A DNA stretch of 26,741 nt from Candidatus Omnitrophota bacterium. Lineage in GTDB: Bacteria > Omnitrophota > Koll11 > Gygaellales > Profunditerraquicolaceae. The position numbers and the translations under genes were made by a program. Where the stretch lies: positions 1 through 26,741 of the forward strand of contig JAQTRA010000004.1 in the NCBI GenBank assembly GCA_028712045.1, given 5' to 3'. Of the stretch, positions 15,145 through 22,906 are shown in pieces (position 1 is the stretch's first letter; every line of letters starts with the position of its first letter). Under the pieces are notes generated by a model. It made no database searches. It had not been told where the DNA came from and saw only the letters and a program-made list of their open reading frames with translations.

Positions 15145-16107
15145 ATGATTATATTGACCGGTGGTGCAGGTTTTATTGGAAGTTGTTTTCTGGCCAAGCT
15201 TAACAGCCAGGGCATAGAAGATATTATTGTAGTGGATAATTTCGACGCTTCAGGCAAATGGAATAATCTTTTGGGTAAGCGTTTCAGCGATTATATCCCA
15301 AAAGATGAATTCTTACAGCTTCTAGAGAATAATCATCTGCCTAAACTAAAACATATTATTCATCTGGGTGCTTGTAGCTCTACTTTAGTTATGGACCAGG
15401 AATATTTGATGAGTAATAATTATGATTATTCCAGGAGGCTCAGTGTCTGGGCGTTTGAACACAATATTCCGCTTATTTATGCCTCAAGTGCTGCGACATA
15501 CGGGGATGGTTCTTTGGGTTACGATGATAGCGACGAAAATACCTTACGTTTAAAGCCGCTTAATCCATACGGGCAGTCAAAACAGGCTTTTGACCTCTGG
15601 CTGCTTAAAAATGGTTATATTTCCCGGGCTACGGGATTGAAATTTTTTAATGTTTTCGGCCCCAACGAATATCATAAGGCGCAGATGATGAGCGTAATCT
15701 GCCGCCGTTTTGACGAACTCAAAAACGGTTCACCCATGCGGCTATTTAAATCATATCTGGCACAGTATCCGGACGGCGAGCAAAAAAGGGATTTTATTTA
15801 TGTTAAAGACGCTATTGAAGTTATTTATTATTTCTATAAAAATCCGCAAATTTCCGGGATCTTTAATTTAGGCACAGGCGTTGCGCGCAGCTGGAATGAC
15901 CTGGCAAAAGCGATGTTTGCGGCACTCCATCTGCAGCCTAAGATTGAATATATTGAAATGCCGCTTGAGATGCGGGATAAATACCAGTATTTTACGCAGG
16001 CAAATATGACTAAGTTACGTTGCTGCGGATGCCAGCATAAATTCAGTACACTTGAAGAAGCAATAAAAGATTACTCAACTTATCTTAATTCCGGAACGTA
16101 TATTTGA
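15145..16107 (+). CDS. hldD: ADP-L-glycero-D-manno-heptose 6-epimerase (HldD/RfaD)
   Basis: HldD epimerises ADP-D-glycero-D-manno-heptose to the L,D form, the last step before heptose enters the LPS inner core. It is an extended short-chain dehydrogenase: NAD(P)-binding TGGAGFIGS (5-13), catalytic YGQSK with Tyr142 and Lys146, and Ser near 115 in ASSAATYG. HldD-specific stretches are visible: HLGACSST (73-80), KFFNVFGPNEYHK, GEQKRDFIYVKD and DKYQYFTQANMTKL. Length 320 is near E. coli HldD (310). The frame is open further upstream with a TTG at 15127, but that would encode GSDLF from the repeat before the conserved MIILTGG start, so ATG 15145 is chosen. It has no operon partner of heptose synthesis here. 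Its stop overlaps the next promoter's -35. Confidence 0.93.
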   Translation: MIILTGGAGFIGSCFLAKLNSQGIEDIIVVDNFDASGKWNNLLGKRFSDYIPKDEFLQLLENNHLPKLKHIIHLGACSSTLVMDQEYLMSNNYDYSRRLSVWAFEHNIPLIYASSAATYGDGSLGYDDSDENTLRLKPLNPYGQSKQAFDLWLLKNGYISRATGLKFFNVFGPNEYHKAQMMSVICRRFDELKNGSPMRLFKSYLAQYPDGEQKRDFIYVKDAIEVIYYFYKNPQISGIFNLGTGVARSWNDLAKAMFAALHLQPKIEYIEMPLEMRDKYQYFTQANMTKLRCCGCQHKFSTLEEAIKDYSTYLNSGTYI

Positions 16108-16132
16108 CATTGAAGCATTTTTTTGTTATAAA
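16104..16132 (+). promoter_or_regulatory. Promoter of the glycine-cleavage/lipoate operon
   Basis: TTGACA (16104-16109) and TATAAA (16127-16132) are 17 bases apart. The -35 overlaps the hldD stop codon TGA (16105-16107). The leader to the gcvT ATG is only about 55 bases and AT-rich, too short for the tandem glycine riboswitch that often controls gcv operons, and none was found. Confidence 0.75.
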
Positions 16133-16194
16133 TATAAGTCATATCTGTTTTAAAATACATAGTTTTATTCTGCTAGGATATCAAATCTAAAAAA

Positions 16195-17316
16195 ATGGAA
16201 GAAAATTCAACATTGTTTTCGACTCCGCTTTTTGAACAGCACAAAAAATCAGGAGCTAAACTTGCGCCTTTTGGCGGCTGGTTAATGCCTATCCAATATA
16301 CTGGCATTATCCAAGAGCATAACTGGACGCGCAACTTTGCCGGGCTCTTTGATATCTGCCATATGGGTGAGTTTATGCTTCAGGCGGATTTAGCTAAGAG
16401 TAATTTTAATGATTTAGTGACGATTAATCTTAAAGATATGCCTTTGAAAGCTTGCCGTTACGGTTTTATGCTTAATGCGCAGGGGGGCATTATCGATGAC
16501 CTTTTGGTTTATAGAATTGATCAGGCAGAGTGGATGATTGTAGTTAACGCAGCTACTACCGCTGGAGATTTTGCGTATTTAAAGAAACATTTAACTGGCG
16601 CAACGCGTTTTGAAAATGTTTCTGCGTCACTGGGCAAACTTGACTTACAGGGGCCGCTGGCTGGCGCAGTTTTAACTGAATTAGCAGGCGCGGATATTAC
16701 AGCGTTACAATATTATACTTTTGGCTATTTTAATCTTCTGGACGAAGAAATAATTATCAGCCGCACCGGTTATACCGGAGAGCTAGGCTACGAATTATAT
16801 ATGCCGAATAATAAAATTGCCCAGTTATGGCAGAAAATACTTAATGACGAGCGAGTTAAGCCGATAGGTTTGGGAGCGCGCGATACTTTACGCCTCGAAA
16901 TTGGTTATAGCCTTTATGGCCAGGATATAGACGATAAAACAACGCCGATAGAAGCAGGATTAAAATATTTTATTTCCTGGGATAAGGAGTTTGTGGGGAA
17001 AGCTGTTCTCTTAAAACAGAATCAAGATGGCCCCAGCCGCAGGATGGTTTGTTTTATCGCGGATTCCCGGCGTTCTCCGCGGCATAATTATCGGATATTA
17101 CATAAGGGAGAAGATATTGGTGTGGTAACCAGCGGTTCATTTTCACCCAGCCTGGGATTTGGTATTGGGATGGGTTATGTTGGGCGCCAGATTCCTCTGG
17201 GCGATGAAATAATACTTAAAGATGCAGCAATTTCTATCACCGCAAAAGTTGTCAATAAACCTTTTTATAAAAATGGAACGGTAAAATCCAAGGAGATTAA
17301 CCATGTTAATACCTGA
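16195..17316 (+). CDS. gcvT: Aminomethyltransferase, glycine cleavage T protein
   Basis: The T protein takes the aminomethyl group from the lipoyl arm of GcvH and transfers its one-carbon unit to tetrahydrofolate, releasing ammonia. Recognisable are FGGWLMPIQYTGIIQEH near the N-terminus, GLFDICHMGEF, GGIIDDLLVYR with the catalytic Asp of the IDD motif, SRTGYTGELGYELYMP, GLGARDTLRLEIGYSLYGQDID, and the C-terminal barrel with RRMVCFIADSRRSPRHNY and GFGIGMGYV. At 373 residues the length is normal. The ATG at 16195 has only a distant AGGA, so initiation may be weak. The end overlaps gcvH by 14 bases. This is the first gene of the operon from the promoter at 16104. Confidence 0.95.
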   Translation: MEENSTLFSTPLFEQHKKSGAKLAPFGGWLMPIQYTGIIQEHNWTRNFAGLFDICHMGEFMLQADLAKSNFNDLVTINLKDMPLKACRYGFMLNAQGGIIDDLLVYRIDQAEWMIVVNAATTAGDFAYLKKHLTGATRFENVSASLGKLDLQGPLAGAVLTELAGADITALQYYTFGYFNLLDEEIIISRTGYTGELGYELYMPNNKIAQLWQKILNDERVKPIGLGARDTLRLEIGYSLYGQDIDDKTTPIEAGLKYFISWDKEFVGKAVLLKQNQDGPSRRMVCFIADSRRSPRHNYRILHKGEDIGVVTSGSFSPSLGFGIGMGYVGRQIPLGDEIILKDAAISITAKVVNKPFYKNGTVKSKEINHVNT

Positions 17317-17692
17317 TAATCTTTTTTACACCAAAGATCACGAATGGGCAAAAATTGAGGGAGATAGCGCGAAAATTGGTATTACTGATTTTGCCCAAAG
17401 CTCTCTGGGAGATATTACTTTTATAGATTTACCAAAGCTAGGCGCTAAAGTAAAGCAATCCGAGTGGTGCGCCACAGTTGAATCAGTAAAAGCAGCTTCG
17501 GATGTGTATGCTCCGATAAGCGGAGAAGTAACGAAAACTAATACAGAATTAGCTAACCATCCGGAATTAGCCAATAAATCTGCTTATGATTCAGGATGGT
17601 TTGCAGTGATTAAAATTTCGGATTTAGCCGAAAAAAATAAACTTATGCTTCCGGTTCAATATAAAACATACCTTGAGGGTTTAACCAAGTGA
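17303..17692 (+). CDS. gcvH: Glycine cleavage H protein (lipoyl carrier)
   Basis: GcvH is the small lipoylated shuttle protein of the glycine cleavage system. Lys63 in the conserved ESVKAASDVYAP stretch is the lipoylation site. The flanking KDHEWAKIEGDSAKIGITDFAQSSLGDITFIDLP and SGEVTKTN complete the lipoyl-domain hammerhead fold. At 129 residues the length is standard. It starts inside gcvT with AAGGAGA upstream, and its TGA overlaps the GTG start of gcvPA. It is also the likely substrate of the LplA/LipM-like and LipA enzymes encoded further down the same operon, where GcvH can be the site of octanoyl attachment and sulfur insertion. Confidence 0.97.
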   Translation: MLIPDNLFYTKDHEWAKIEGDSAKIGITDFAQSSLGDITFIDLPKLGAKVKQSEWCATVESVKAASDVYAPISGEVTKTNTELANHPELANKSAYDSGWFAVIKISDLAEKNKLMLPVQYKTYLEGLTK

Positions 17693-19026
17693 ATTATATC
17701 CCGCACACCGAGCAGGAAATAAAAGAGATGCTTAGCACTATCGGCGTAAAAAGCATTGATGACCTTTTTAAATGTATTCCTCAGGGCCTGCGGCCAAAAT
17801 CTTTTGATATCCCGCAAGGGAAATCTGAATTTGAAGTAATTGAACATTTAAAACTTTTAAGCCATAAGAATGCTGCGCATCTTACGGATTTTGTGGGTGG
17901 TGGATTTTATGATCATTATATCCCGGCGGCAGTGGATGCTTTAGCCGGACGCTCTGAATTTTATACCGCTTATACACCTTATCAGCCGGAATGTTCGCAA
18001 GGCTGGTTGCAGGCAATTTATGAATATCAGACGGTGATCTGTGAATTAACCGGTTTGGATGTTTCTAATGCTTCGCTTTATGACGGAGGCACTGCGCTTT
18101 ATGAAGCCGCGATGATGGCGGTCCGGCTTACCAAAAGAAAAAAAATTATTGTGGATAGCGGGGTGAACTTAATTTATCGCACTATGCTTTATGCTTATAC
18201 CTCTAATCTTTCGATCGAGTTTGTAGAAACCCCGGTAGTACATGGCCAAAGCTGCCGGGAAGATATCTATAAACACCTGGATGATAAAACTGCGGCGGTA
18301 ATTGTGCAGAATCCGAATTTCTTCGGCGCGGTGGATGATTTTTCGGATATTGTTAAACGCGTGCATAGTTGTGGGGCGCTGGCTATTGCTTCTGTATATC
18401 CGGTATCTTTGGGGATGCTTAAGAGCCCGGGGGAAATGGGTTTTGATATTGCCACAGGAGAGGGCCAAAGCTTAGGTTTGCCTTTATCATTTGGCGGGCC
18501 ATACCTGGGTTTTATTTGCGTAAAAAAAGAACATCTGCGCCAGATGCCCGGAAGGATTGTTGGCGCCACCGTGGATAAAGATAATAAGCGCGGTTTTGTT
18601 TTAACTTTGCAGGCGCGCGAACAGCATATCCGCCGGGAAAAAGCCACTTCCAATATTTGTTCTAATGAAGCGCTTTGCGCATTACGCGCGTTAATTTACA
18701 GTTCACTTTTAGGCAAACAGGGGTTTGTGGATTTAGCTGACCTTAATTATCAGAAAGCGGAGTTTGCCAAGGCTACATTAGAAAAAGTGAGCGGGGTTAA
18801 AGTCAAGCGCAGCGCGCCGACCTTTAATGAATTTACTATTTGTCTGCCTAAAAATGCTGACGAAGTAGTTTTTAAAATGATTAATAAAGGTTTTGCCTGT
18901 GGTTTCCCGCTGGGCAGATTTTATCAAGGGATGGATAATTATCTTCTGGTCGCGGTTACCGAGAAGCGTACTAAAGAAGAGATTGTTAATTTTGCCAATA
19001 CTCTGGAGGCCTCCCTATGCAGTTAA
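17689..19026 (+). CDS. gcvPA: Glycine dehydrogenase (decarboxylating) subunit 1
   Basis: This is the N-terminal-type half of the two-subunit P protein. With GcvPB it forms the PLP-dependent enzyme that decarboxylates glycine and loads aminomethyl onto lipoyl-GcvH. The start is GTG 17689 (protein MNYIPHTEQEIKEML), overlapping the gcvH stop by 4 bases. Characteristic stretches are FVGGGFYDHYIPAAVD, FYTAYTPYQPECSQGWLQAIYEYQT, LDVSNASLYDGGTA, AVIVQNPNFFG, GEGQSLGLPLSFGGPYLG and TLQAREQHIRREKATSNICSNEAL. Length 445 is normal for the split form found in many bacteria; E. coli has one fused chain. It overlaps gcvPB by 10 bases. Confidence 0.96.
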   Translation: MNYIPHTEQEIKEMLSTIGVKSIDDLFKCIPQGLRPKSFDIPQGKSEFEVIEHLKLLSHKNAAHLTDFVGGGFYDHYIPAAVDALAGRSEFYTAYTPYQPECSQGWLQAIYEYQTVICELTGLDVSNASLYDGGTALYEAAMMAVRLTKRKKIIVDSGVNLIYRTMLYAYTSNLSIEFVETPVVHGQSCREDIYKHLDDKTAAVIVQNPNFFGAVDDFSDIVKRVHSCGALAIASVYPVSLGMLKSPGEMGFDIATGEGQSLGLPLSFGGPYLGFICVKKEHLRQMPGRIVGATVDKDNKRGFVLTLQAREQHIRREKATSNICSNEALCALRALIYSSLLGKQGFVDLADLNYQKAEFAKATLEKVSGVKVKRSAPTFNEFTICLPKNADEVVFKMINKGFACGFPLGRFYQGMDNYLLVAVTEKRTKEEIVNFANTLEASLCS

Positions 19027-20468
19027 TCTTTGAGAAAAGCCGGGCAGGACGCAGGGGATTTGCGCTTCCTAAAATAGATGTCCCGCTTGCCCAAAGTTTA
19101 CCGGGAAAATATTGCCGTAATCAAGCAGCGAATTTACCGGAAGTTTCAGAGCTAGATGTGGTACGCCATTTTTCAAATTTATCCCGCTTGAATTTTTCTG
19201 TGGATACAAATTTCTATCCGCTGGGGTCATGCACGATGAAATATAATCCTAAATTTACGGAAAAAATTGCGGCGATGCCTGGTTTCAGTGATTTACATCC
19301 GCTTCTTCCGCAGCTTTTAGGCGGAGGAATGCTCGCGCAAGGGTCGCTGGAAGTTTTGTATAATACGGAAAGATTATTAGCTGAGATTACCGGGATGGCG
19401 GCTTTTACTACTCAGCCGCTTGCCGGAGCGCACGGAGAATTAACCGGGGTCATGCTTATTGCGGCGTATCATAAAGATAAGGGGGAGCCAAGAAAACATA
19501 TTATTATTCCGGATTCTTCGCACGGCACGAATCCGGCGAGCGCGGCAATTGCCGGCTATGAGGTTAAAGTTATTCCCACGGATAAAGACGGATACCTGGA
19601 TATGCAACTTTTTAAAAAAGCTTTAACTAAGGAAACTGCCGCGGTAATGCTTACCTGCCCGGATACTCTGGGGTTGTTTAATCCGAAGATAAAAGAGATC
19701 GCGGACCTGGCGCATCAGGTTGGCGCCTTAATGTATTACGATGGGGCAAATCTTAACGCGATTATGGGAAAATGCCGCCCGGGAGATATTGGTTTTGATG
19801 TAATCCACCTTAACCTGCATAAAACTTTCGCCACTCCGCATGGCGGAGGCGGGCCTGGCGCGGGGCCAGTGGGAGTGTGTGAAAAATTAGTGGAGTTTTT
19901 GCCGATATCCCGGGTTATCCGACGAGCTGACGGAACATTTGCTTTAGATTATCATAAGCATAAATCAATCGGTTATATTGCTCCTTTTTACGGAAACTTT
20001 GGAGTGATTTTAAAAGCTTACGCGTATATTCTGGCTTTGGGTAAATCCGGGCTGATTGCCTCAAGCGAAAACGCGGTGTTAAGCGCGAATTATTGCCTGG
20101 CGCGCTTAAAAGATTATTACGCGGCAGGCTATGATAAAATTTGTATGCATGAGTGTGTGCTATCTGCGGCTAAGCAATTAGAGCAGGGAGTGCATGCTTT
20201 GGATATTGCTAAATATTTAATTGACCAGGGATTTCACCCGCCGACAATTTATTTTCCAATGATTGTTAAAGAGGCAATGATGATTGAGCCGACAGAAACT
20301 GAGAGCAAGGAAACGCTGGATGCTTTTATCGAAGTGATGATTAAGGCGGCTAAACTTGCTAAAACAAACCCTGACCTGCTGCATTTAGCTCCAGTCTCAA
20401 TGCCGATTAAGCGGCTTGATGAAACTAAAGCCGCCCGAGAACCGAACCTGCGTTGGCAGTCTCATTAA
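19017..20468 (+). CDS. gcvPB: Glycine dehydrogenase (decarboxylating) subunit 2
   Basis: This is the PLP-carrying half of the split P protein. Lys269 in HLNLHKTFATPHGGGGPGAG is the expected Schiff-base lysine. Other landmarks are YPLGSCTMKYNPK, DLHPLLPQ, TTQPLAGAHGELTG, DSSHGTNPASAAIAGYEV, TCPDTLGLFNP, YDGANLNAIMG and HPPTIYFPMIVKEAMMIEPTET. At 483 residues the length is normal. The ATG at 19017 overlaps gcvPA by 10 bases. The gap to the lipoate ligase-like gene is 9 bases. T, H, P1 and P2 are thus all present and in the common order. The L protein (dihydrolipoyl dehydrogenase), which is shared with other complexes, must be elsewhere. Confidence 0.97.
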   Translation: MQLIFEKSRAGRRGFALPKIDVPLAQSLPGKYCRNQAANLPEVSELDVVRHFSNLSRLNFSVDTNFYPLGSCTMKYNPKFTEKIAAMPGFSDLHPLLPQLLGGGMLAQGSLEVLYNTERLLAEITGMAAFTTQPLAGAHGELTGVMLIAAYHKDKGEPRKHIIIPDSSHGTNPASAAIAGYEVKVIPTDKDGYLDMQLFKKALTKETAAVMLTCPDTLGLFNPKIKEIADLAHQVGALMYYDGANLNAIMGKCRPGDIGFDVIHLNLHKTFATPHGGGGPGAGPVGVCEKLVEFLPISRVIRRADGTFALDYHKHKSIGYIAPFYGNFGVILKAYAYILALGKSGLIASSENAVLSANYCLARLKDYYAAGYDKICMHECVLSAAKQLEQGVHALDIAKYLIDQGFHPPTIYFPMIVKEAMMIEPTETESKETLDAFIEVMIKAAKLAKTNPDLLHLAPVSMPIKRLDETKAAREPNLRWQSH

Positions 20469-20477
20469 AAAAATATT

Positions 20478-21221
20478 ATGAAAACATTTAGGCTTTTGCG
20501 TTCAAACCCGGCTAGTGCTGCGTATAATATGGCACTGGATGCAGAGATTTTTTCACGTTTTCTGGTTGATCGGATACCGGTTTTGCGAATATATAGCTGG
20601 GAAGCGGGCGCGTTAACTTATGGCATTTCGCAGCAGGCGGAAAATGAAATTGATATTAACCGATGCAGCTGCGACGGAGTGCAGATCGCGCAAAGAATTA
20701 CCGGCGGGGGCGTACTTTTTCACCAGGATGAAATAACTTATAGCTTAGTTTGCGCCAAAGCTGATGTAGGAGAGGATGAAAAAGTTTTTGTGGATTATCG
20801 TGCGATCTGCACGTTTTTGATCTATTTTTATGAATCATTGGGTTTAAAACCTTGTTTTGCACTTGAGGCTAAAGATTTCGTAAATAAAAGTGTGGCGCAT
20901 GAATTATGCAGCGCCTCGCGCGAGAAATACGATATTGTAATTAACGGTAAAAAAATAGGCGGTAATGCCCAGAAGCGCAAGCGGGAGGCGATATTTCAAC
21001 ATGGCTCTATCCCGCTTAGTATTGATTGGGATTTTTTACGCCGGTATGTGCGGAATTTGCCCGAAGATATCTCTCTAGAAGCAACCGCATTAACTCAAGA
21101 ATTAATATCTTTGCCGAGCCGGAAAGTTTTAGAACAAAAGCTTATTGATGCATTCGCGCATACATTTAAAGTTAATTTTATAGAAGAGAAAGCCTCGTAT
21201 GAAACCACCCTGGTTAAATAA
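20478..21221 (+). CDS. Lipoate-protein ligase A / LipM-type octanoyltransferase family
   Basis: This is a cytoplasmic enzyme that attaches octanoate or lipoate to the lysine of lipoyl domains, here presumably GcvH Lys63. The BPL/LplA fold motifs are visible: NMALDAE (17-23), YSWEAGALTYGISQ, RITGGGVLFH (73-82), and INGKKIGGNAQKRKREAIFQHGSIPL (155-180) with Lys159 as the active-site lysine of the KIGGNAQ motif. Cys144, in HELCSAS just before that motif, sits where LipM octanoyltransferases carry their acyl-accepting cysteine. Together with lipA directly downstream, this favours an octanoyltransferase making lipoyl groups de novo over a pure salvage ligase. The choice is inferred. At 247 residues the length is somewhat shorter than LipM (about 280). 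It overlaps lipA by 23 bases. Confidence 0.85.
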   Translation: MKTFRLLRSNPASAAYNMALDAEIFSRFLVDRIPVLRIYSWEAGALTYGISQQAENEIDINRCSCDGVQIAQRITGGGVLFHQDEITYSLVCAKADVGEDEKVFVDYRAICTFLIYFYESLGLKPCFALEAKDFVNKSVAHELCSASREKYDIVINGKKIGGNAQKRKREAIFQHGSIPLSIDWDFLRRYVRNLPEDISLEATALTQELISLPSRKVLEQKLIDAFAHTFKVNFIEEKASYETTLVK

Positions 21222-22047
21222 AAAAATTTCACTTCGGCAGTGTGCCGAAGTTAAAACATTGCTTAAAGATTTAAACCTGAATACGGTTTGTGAGGAAGCG
21301 CTTTGTCCGAATATCGGGGAGTGTTTTAATAAAAAACAGGCGACATTTATTATCCTGGGGTCAATTTGCACGCGCGCTTGTGGTTTTTGCGCAGTTACTA
21401 AAGGTGTTCCGCTTCCAATTGATCAAGATGAACCCCGGCGTATTGCGCAAGCGGTTAAAAGATTAGGATTAACGCATTTGGTGCTTACGAGCGTTACGCG
21501 CGATGACCTTGCTGATGGAGGGGCCGCGGCATTTGCGGAAACTGTGCTTTTTTTACGTACGAAAAATAAAAACATTATGATTGAAACTTTGATTCCTGAT
21601 TTTAAGGCCGACAGTGAAGCTTTAGTTGTATTAGCCAACGCTAAACCGGATATCATCGCCCATAATCTGGAAACAGTATCGCGTTTATATCCAGAGATCC
21701 GGCCAACTGGGGCTTCTTACCACCGGTCTTTGGAAGTATTGCGTCTATTAAAAGATATCGCGCCGAATATTCCTCTTAAATCCGGATTTATGCTCGGGCT
21801 TGGCGAGAAGGAAGAAGAAATTTTAAATATGTTTGATGACCTGATCAAGGCAGGTTGTTCCTATTTAAGTATCGGGCAGTATCTTGCGCCGAGCCGGCAA
21901 CATATTCCGGTAAAAGAGTATCTTGCGCCGGAAATTTTTAAAAACTATGAGGCGCAAGCTTATCAGCGTGGATTTAAATATGTAAAAAGCGGCCCCTATG
22001 TGCGTAGTTCTTATGCTGCGGCTGATTATAGCGCAGCGCTTAAATGA
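21199..22047 (+). CDS. lipA: Lipoyl synthase
   Basis: LipA is a radical-SAM enzyme that inserts two sulfur atoms into the octanoyl chain bound to a lipoyl domain. Both iron-sulfur motifs are intact: the auxiliary CX4CX5C (Cys31, Cys36, Cys42) and the radical-SAM CX3CX2C (Cys57, Cys61, Cys64, in CTRACGFC). The C-terminal RSSY (269-272) supplies the serine ligand of the auxiliary cluster. Also typical are TSVTRDDLADGGA, DIIAHNLETV, KSGFMLGLGE and SIGQYLAPSRQHIPVKEY. Length 282 is normal. It starts inside the preceding gene and ends with ATGA overlapping cbiQ, so the metal transporter is translationally coupled to it. Confidence 0.97.
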   Translation: MKPPWLNKKISLRQCAEVKTLLKDLNLNTVCEEALCPNIGECFNKKQATFIILGSICTRACGFCAVTKGVPLPIDQDEPRRIAQAVKRLGLTHLVLTSVTRDDLADGGAAAFAETVLFLRTKNKNIMIETLIPDFKADSEALVVLANAKPDIIAHNLETVSRLYPEIRPTGASYHRSLEVLRLLKDIAPNIPLKSGFMLGLGEKEEEILNMFDDLIKAGCSYLSIGQYLAPSRQHIPVKEYLAPEIFKNYEAQAYQRGFKYVKSGPYVRSSYAAADYSAALK

Positions 22048-22865
22048 AAAATAATTTTATCCAGCGTACTTTAATTAGCGCTTTATCATTCTTAAAAGAT
22101 TCGCTTTTTGCCGACGAGCTGGCTTTGAAAAAAGGGTTTTTGCAATCATTAGACGCGCGGATCAAAACCCTGATTTTTGCCTGGTTCATCATTGCGGTTT
22201 TGTTAACTAAAAATATAAACACTGTTTTATGTTTGTATTTTTTGTGTATTTTTCTCTCCAGCGTATCTAAAATTAATCTGGGATTTTTTTTAAAGCGCAC
22301 CTGGTTATTTATCCCTTTTTTTTCTTTATTGATCGGCTTGCCTGCGTTATTTAGTGTTTTTACTCCCGGGGAATCTTTATTTAACTTACAATTTGGTAGT
22401 TTTACGTTGGTAATCACGCGGCCGGGAGTATTTACTGTTTTATTATTTGTTTTACGCGTAACTACTTCAGTGTCTTTTATTGTATTGCTGAGTATTACCA
22501 CTAAGCATTTTGAATTGTTAAAAGTATTACGTGTTTTTGGCCTGCCGCAGGCCTTTACCATGGTTTTAGGAATATGCTACCGCTATATTTATCTTTTTAT
22601 CGGCATCATTGAAAATACTTATTTGGCGATGAAGAGCCGGGTAGGCAATGCCATATATTGCAAAAGGGGGCAGCATATTGTTGCCTGGAATATTGCTTCA
22701 CTTTGGCTGCGCTCTTATCAGCTTAACGAAGATGTTTACCGGGCGATGCTTTCCCGGGGCTACAGTGGTGAGCCGGTTGTATTAAGTAATTTTAAAACTC
22801 GATTTAGAGATTGGTTATTTCTTACCGGAGGAATTTTATTAGGGACAGCGACTATTTTTTTATAA
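22044..22865 (+). CDS. cbiQ: CbiQ, energy-coupling transmembrane (T) component of the ECF transporter
   Basis: CbiQ is the membrane scaffold that couples ATP hydrolysis by CbiO to the CbiM substrate component. The 273-residue protein has an N-terminal amphipathic part with LQSLDARIKTL, several hydrophobic helices (LIFAWFIIAVLL, PFFSLLIGLPALFSVF, GVFTVLLFVLRVTTSVSFIVLL), and two Arg-containing coupling motifs, KSRVGNA near 195-202 and AMLSRGYSG starting at 234. The ATG overlaps the lipA stop (ATGA). The last eight codons plus the stop (from 22839) are encoded by a REP-like repeat, so the natural C-terminus has been replaced or extended by LGTATIFL. CbiM and CbiN lie about 7 kb upstream in another transcription unit. 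Confidence 0.9.
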   Translation: MKNNFIQRTLISALSFLKDSLFADELALKKGFLQSLDARIKTLIFAWFIIAVLLTKNINTVLCLYFLCIFLSSVSKINLGFFLKRTWLFIPFFSLLIGLPALFSVFTPGESLFNLQFGSFTLVITRPGVFTVLLFVLRVTTSVSFIVLLSITTKHFELLKVLRVFGLPQAFTMVLGICYRYIYLFIGIIENTYLAMKSRVGNAIYCKRGQHIVAWNIASLWLRSYQLNEDVYRAMLSRGYSGEPVVLSNFKTRFRDWLFLTGGILLGTATIFL

Positions 22866-22895
22866 CGTAGGGGAGGTTTAAACCTCCCCTACGTT
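22839..22895. repeat. REP head plus 32-base perfect palindrome across the cbiQ stop
   Basis: ttagggacagcgactattt (22839-22857) matches the head of the element at 3810-3899. A perfect loop-free palindrome follows at 22864-22895, half-site aacgtaggggaggttt, whose inner 26 bases are identical to the palindrome at 3841-3866. The far inverted head present in the 3810-3899 element is missing, so this is a one-armed copy. It begins inside the cbiQ coding region; the cbiQ stop TAA (22863-22865) overlaps the palindrome's outer edge. No T-run follows and cbiO begins 12 bases later. Confidence 0.85.
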
Positions 22896-22906
22896 CATAA
22901 TTATCT

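Noticed and set aside
16133..16194. Glycine riboswitch ahead of gcvT
   Set aside because: The leader is only about 55 bases, AT-rich, and lacks the paired aptamer architecture.
22040..22561. Minus-strand reading frame of 173 codons opposite cbiQ
   Set aside because: It is fully antisense to a strong CbiQ gene, and its product is low-complexity Lys/Asn-rich without recognisable motifs.
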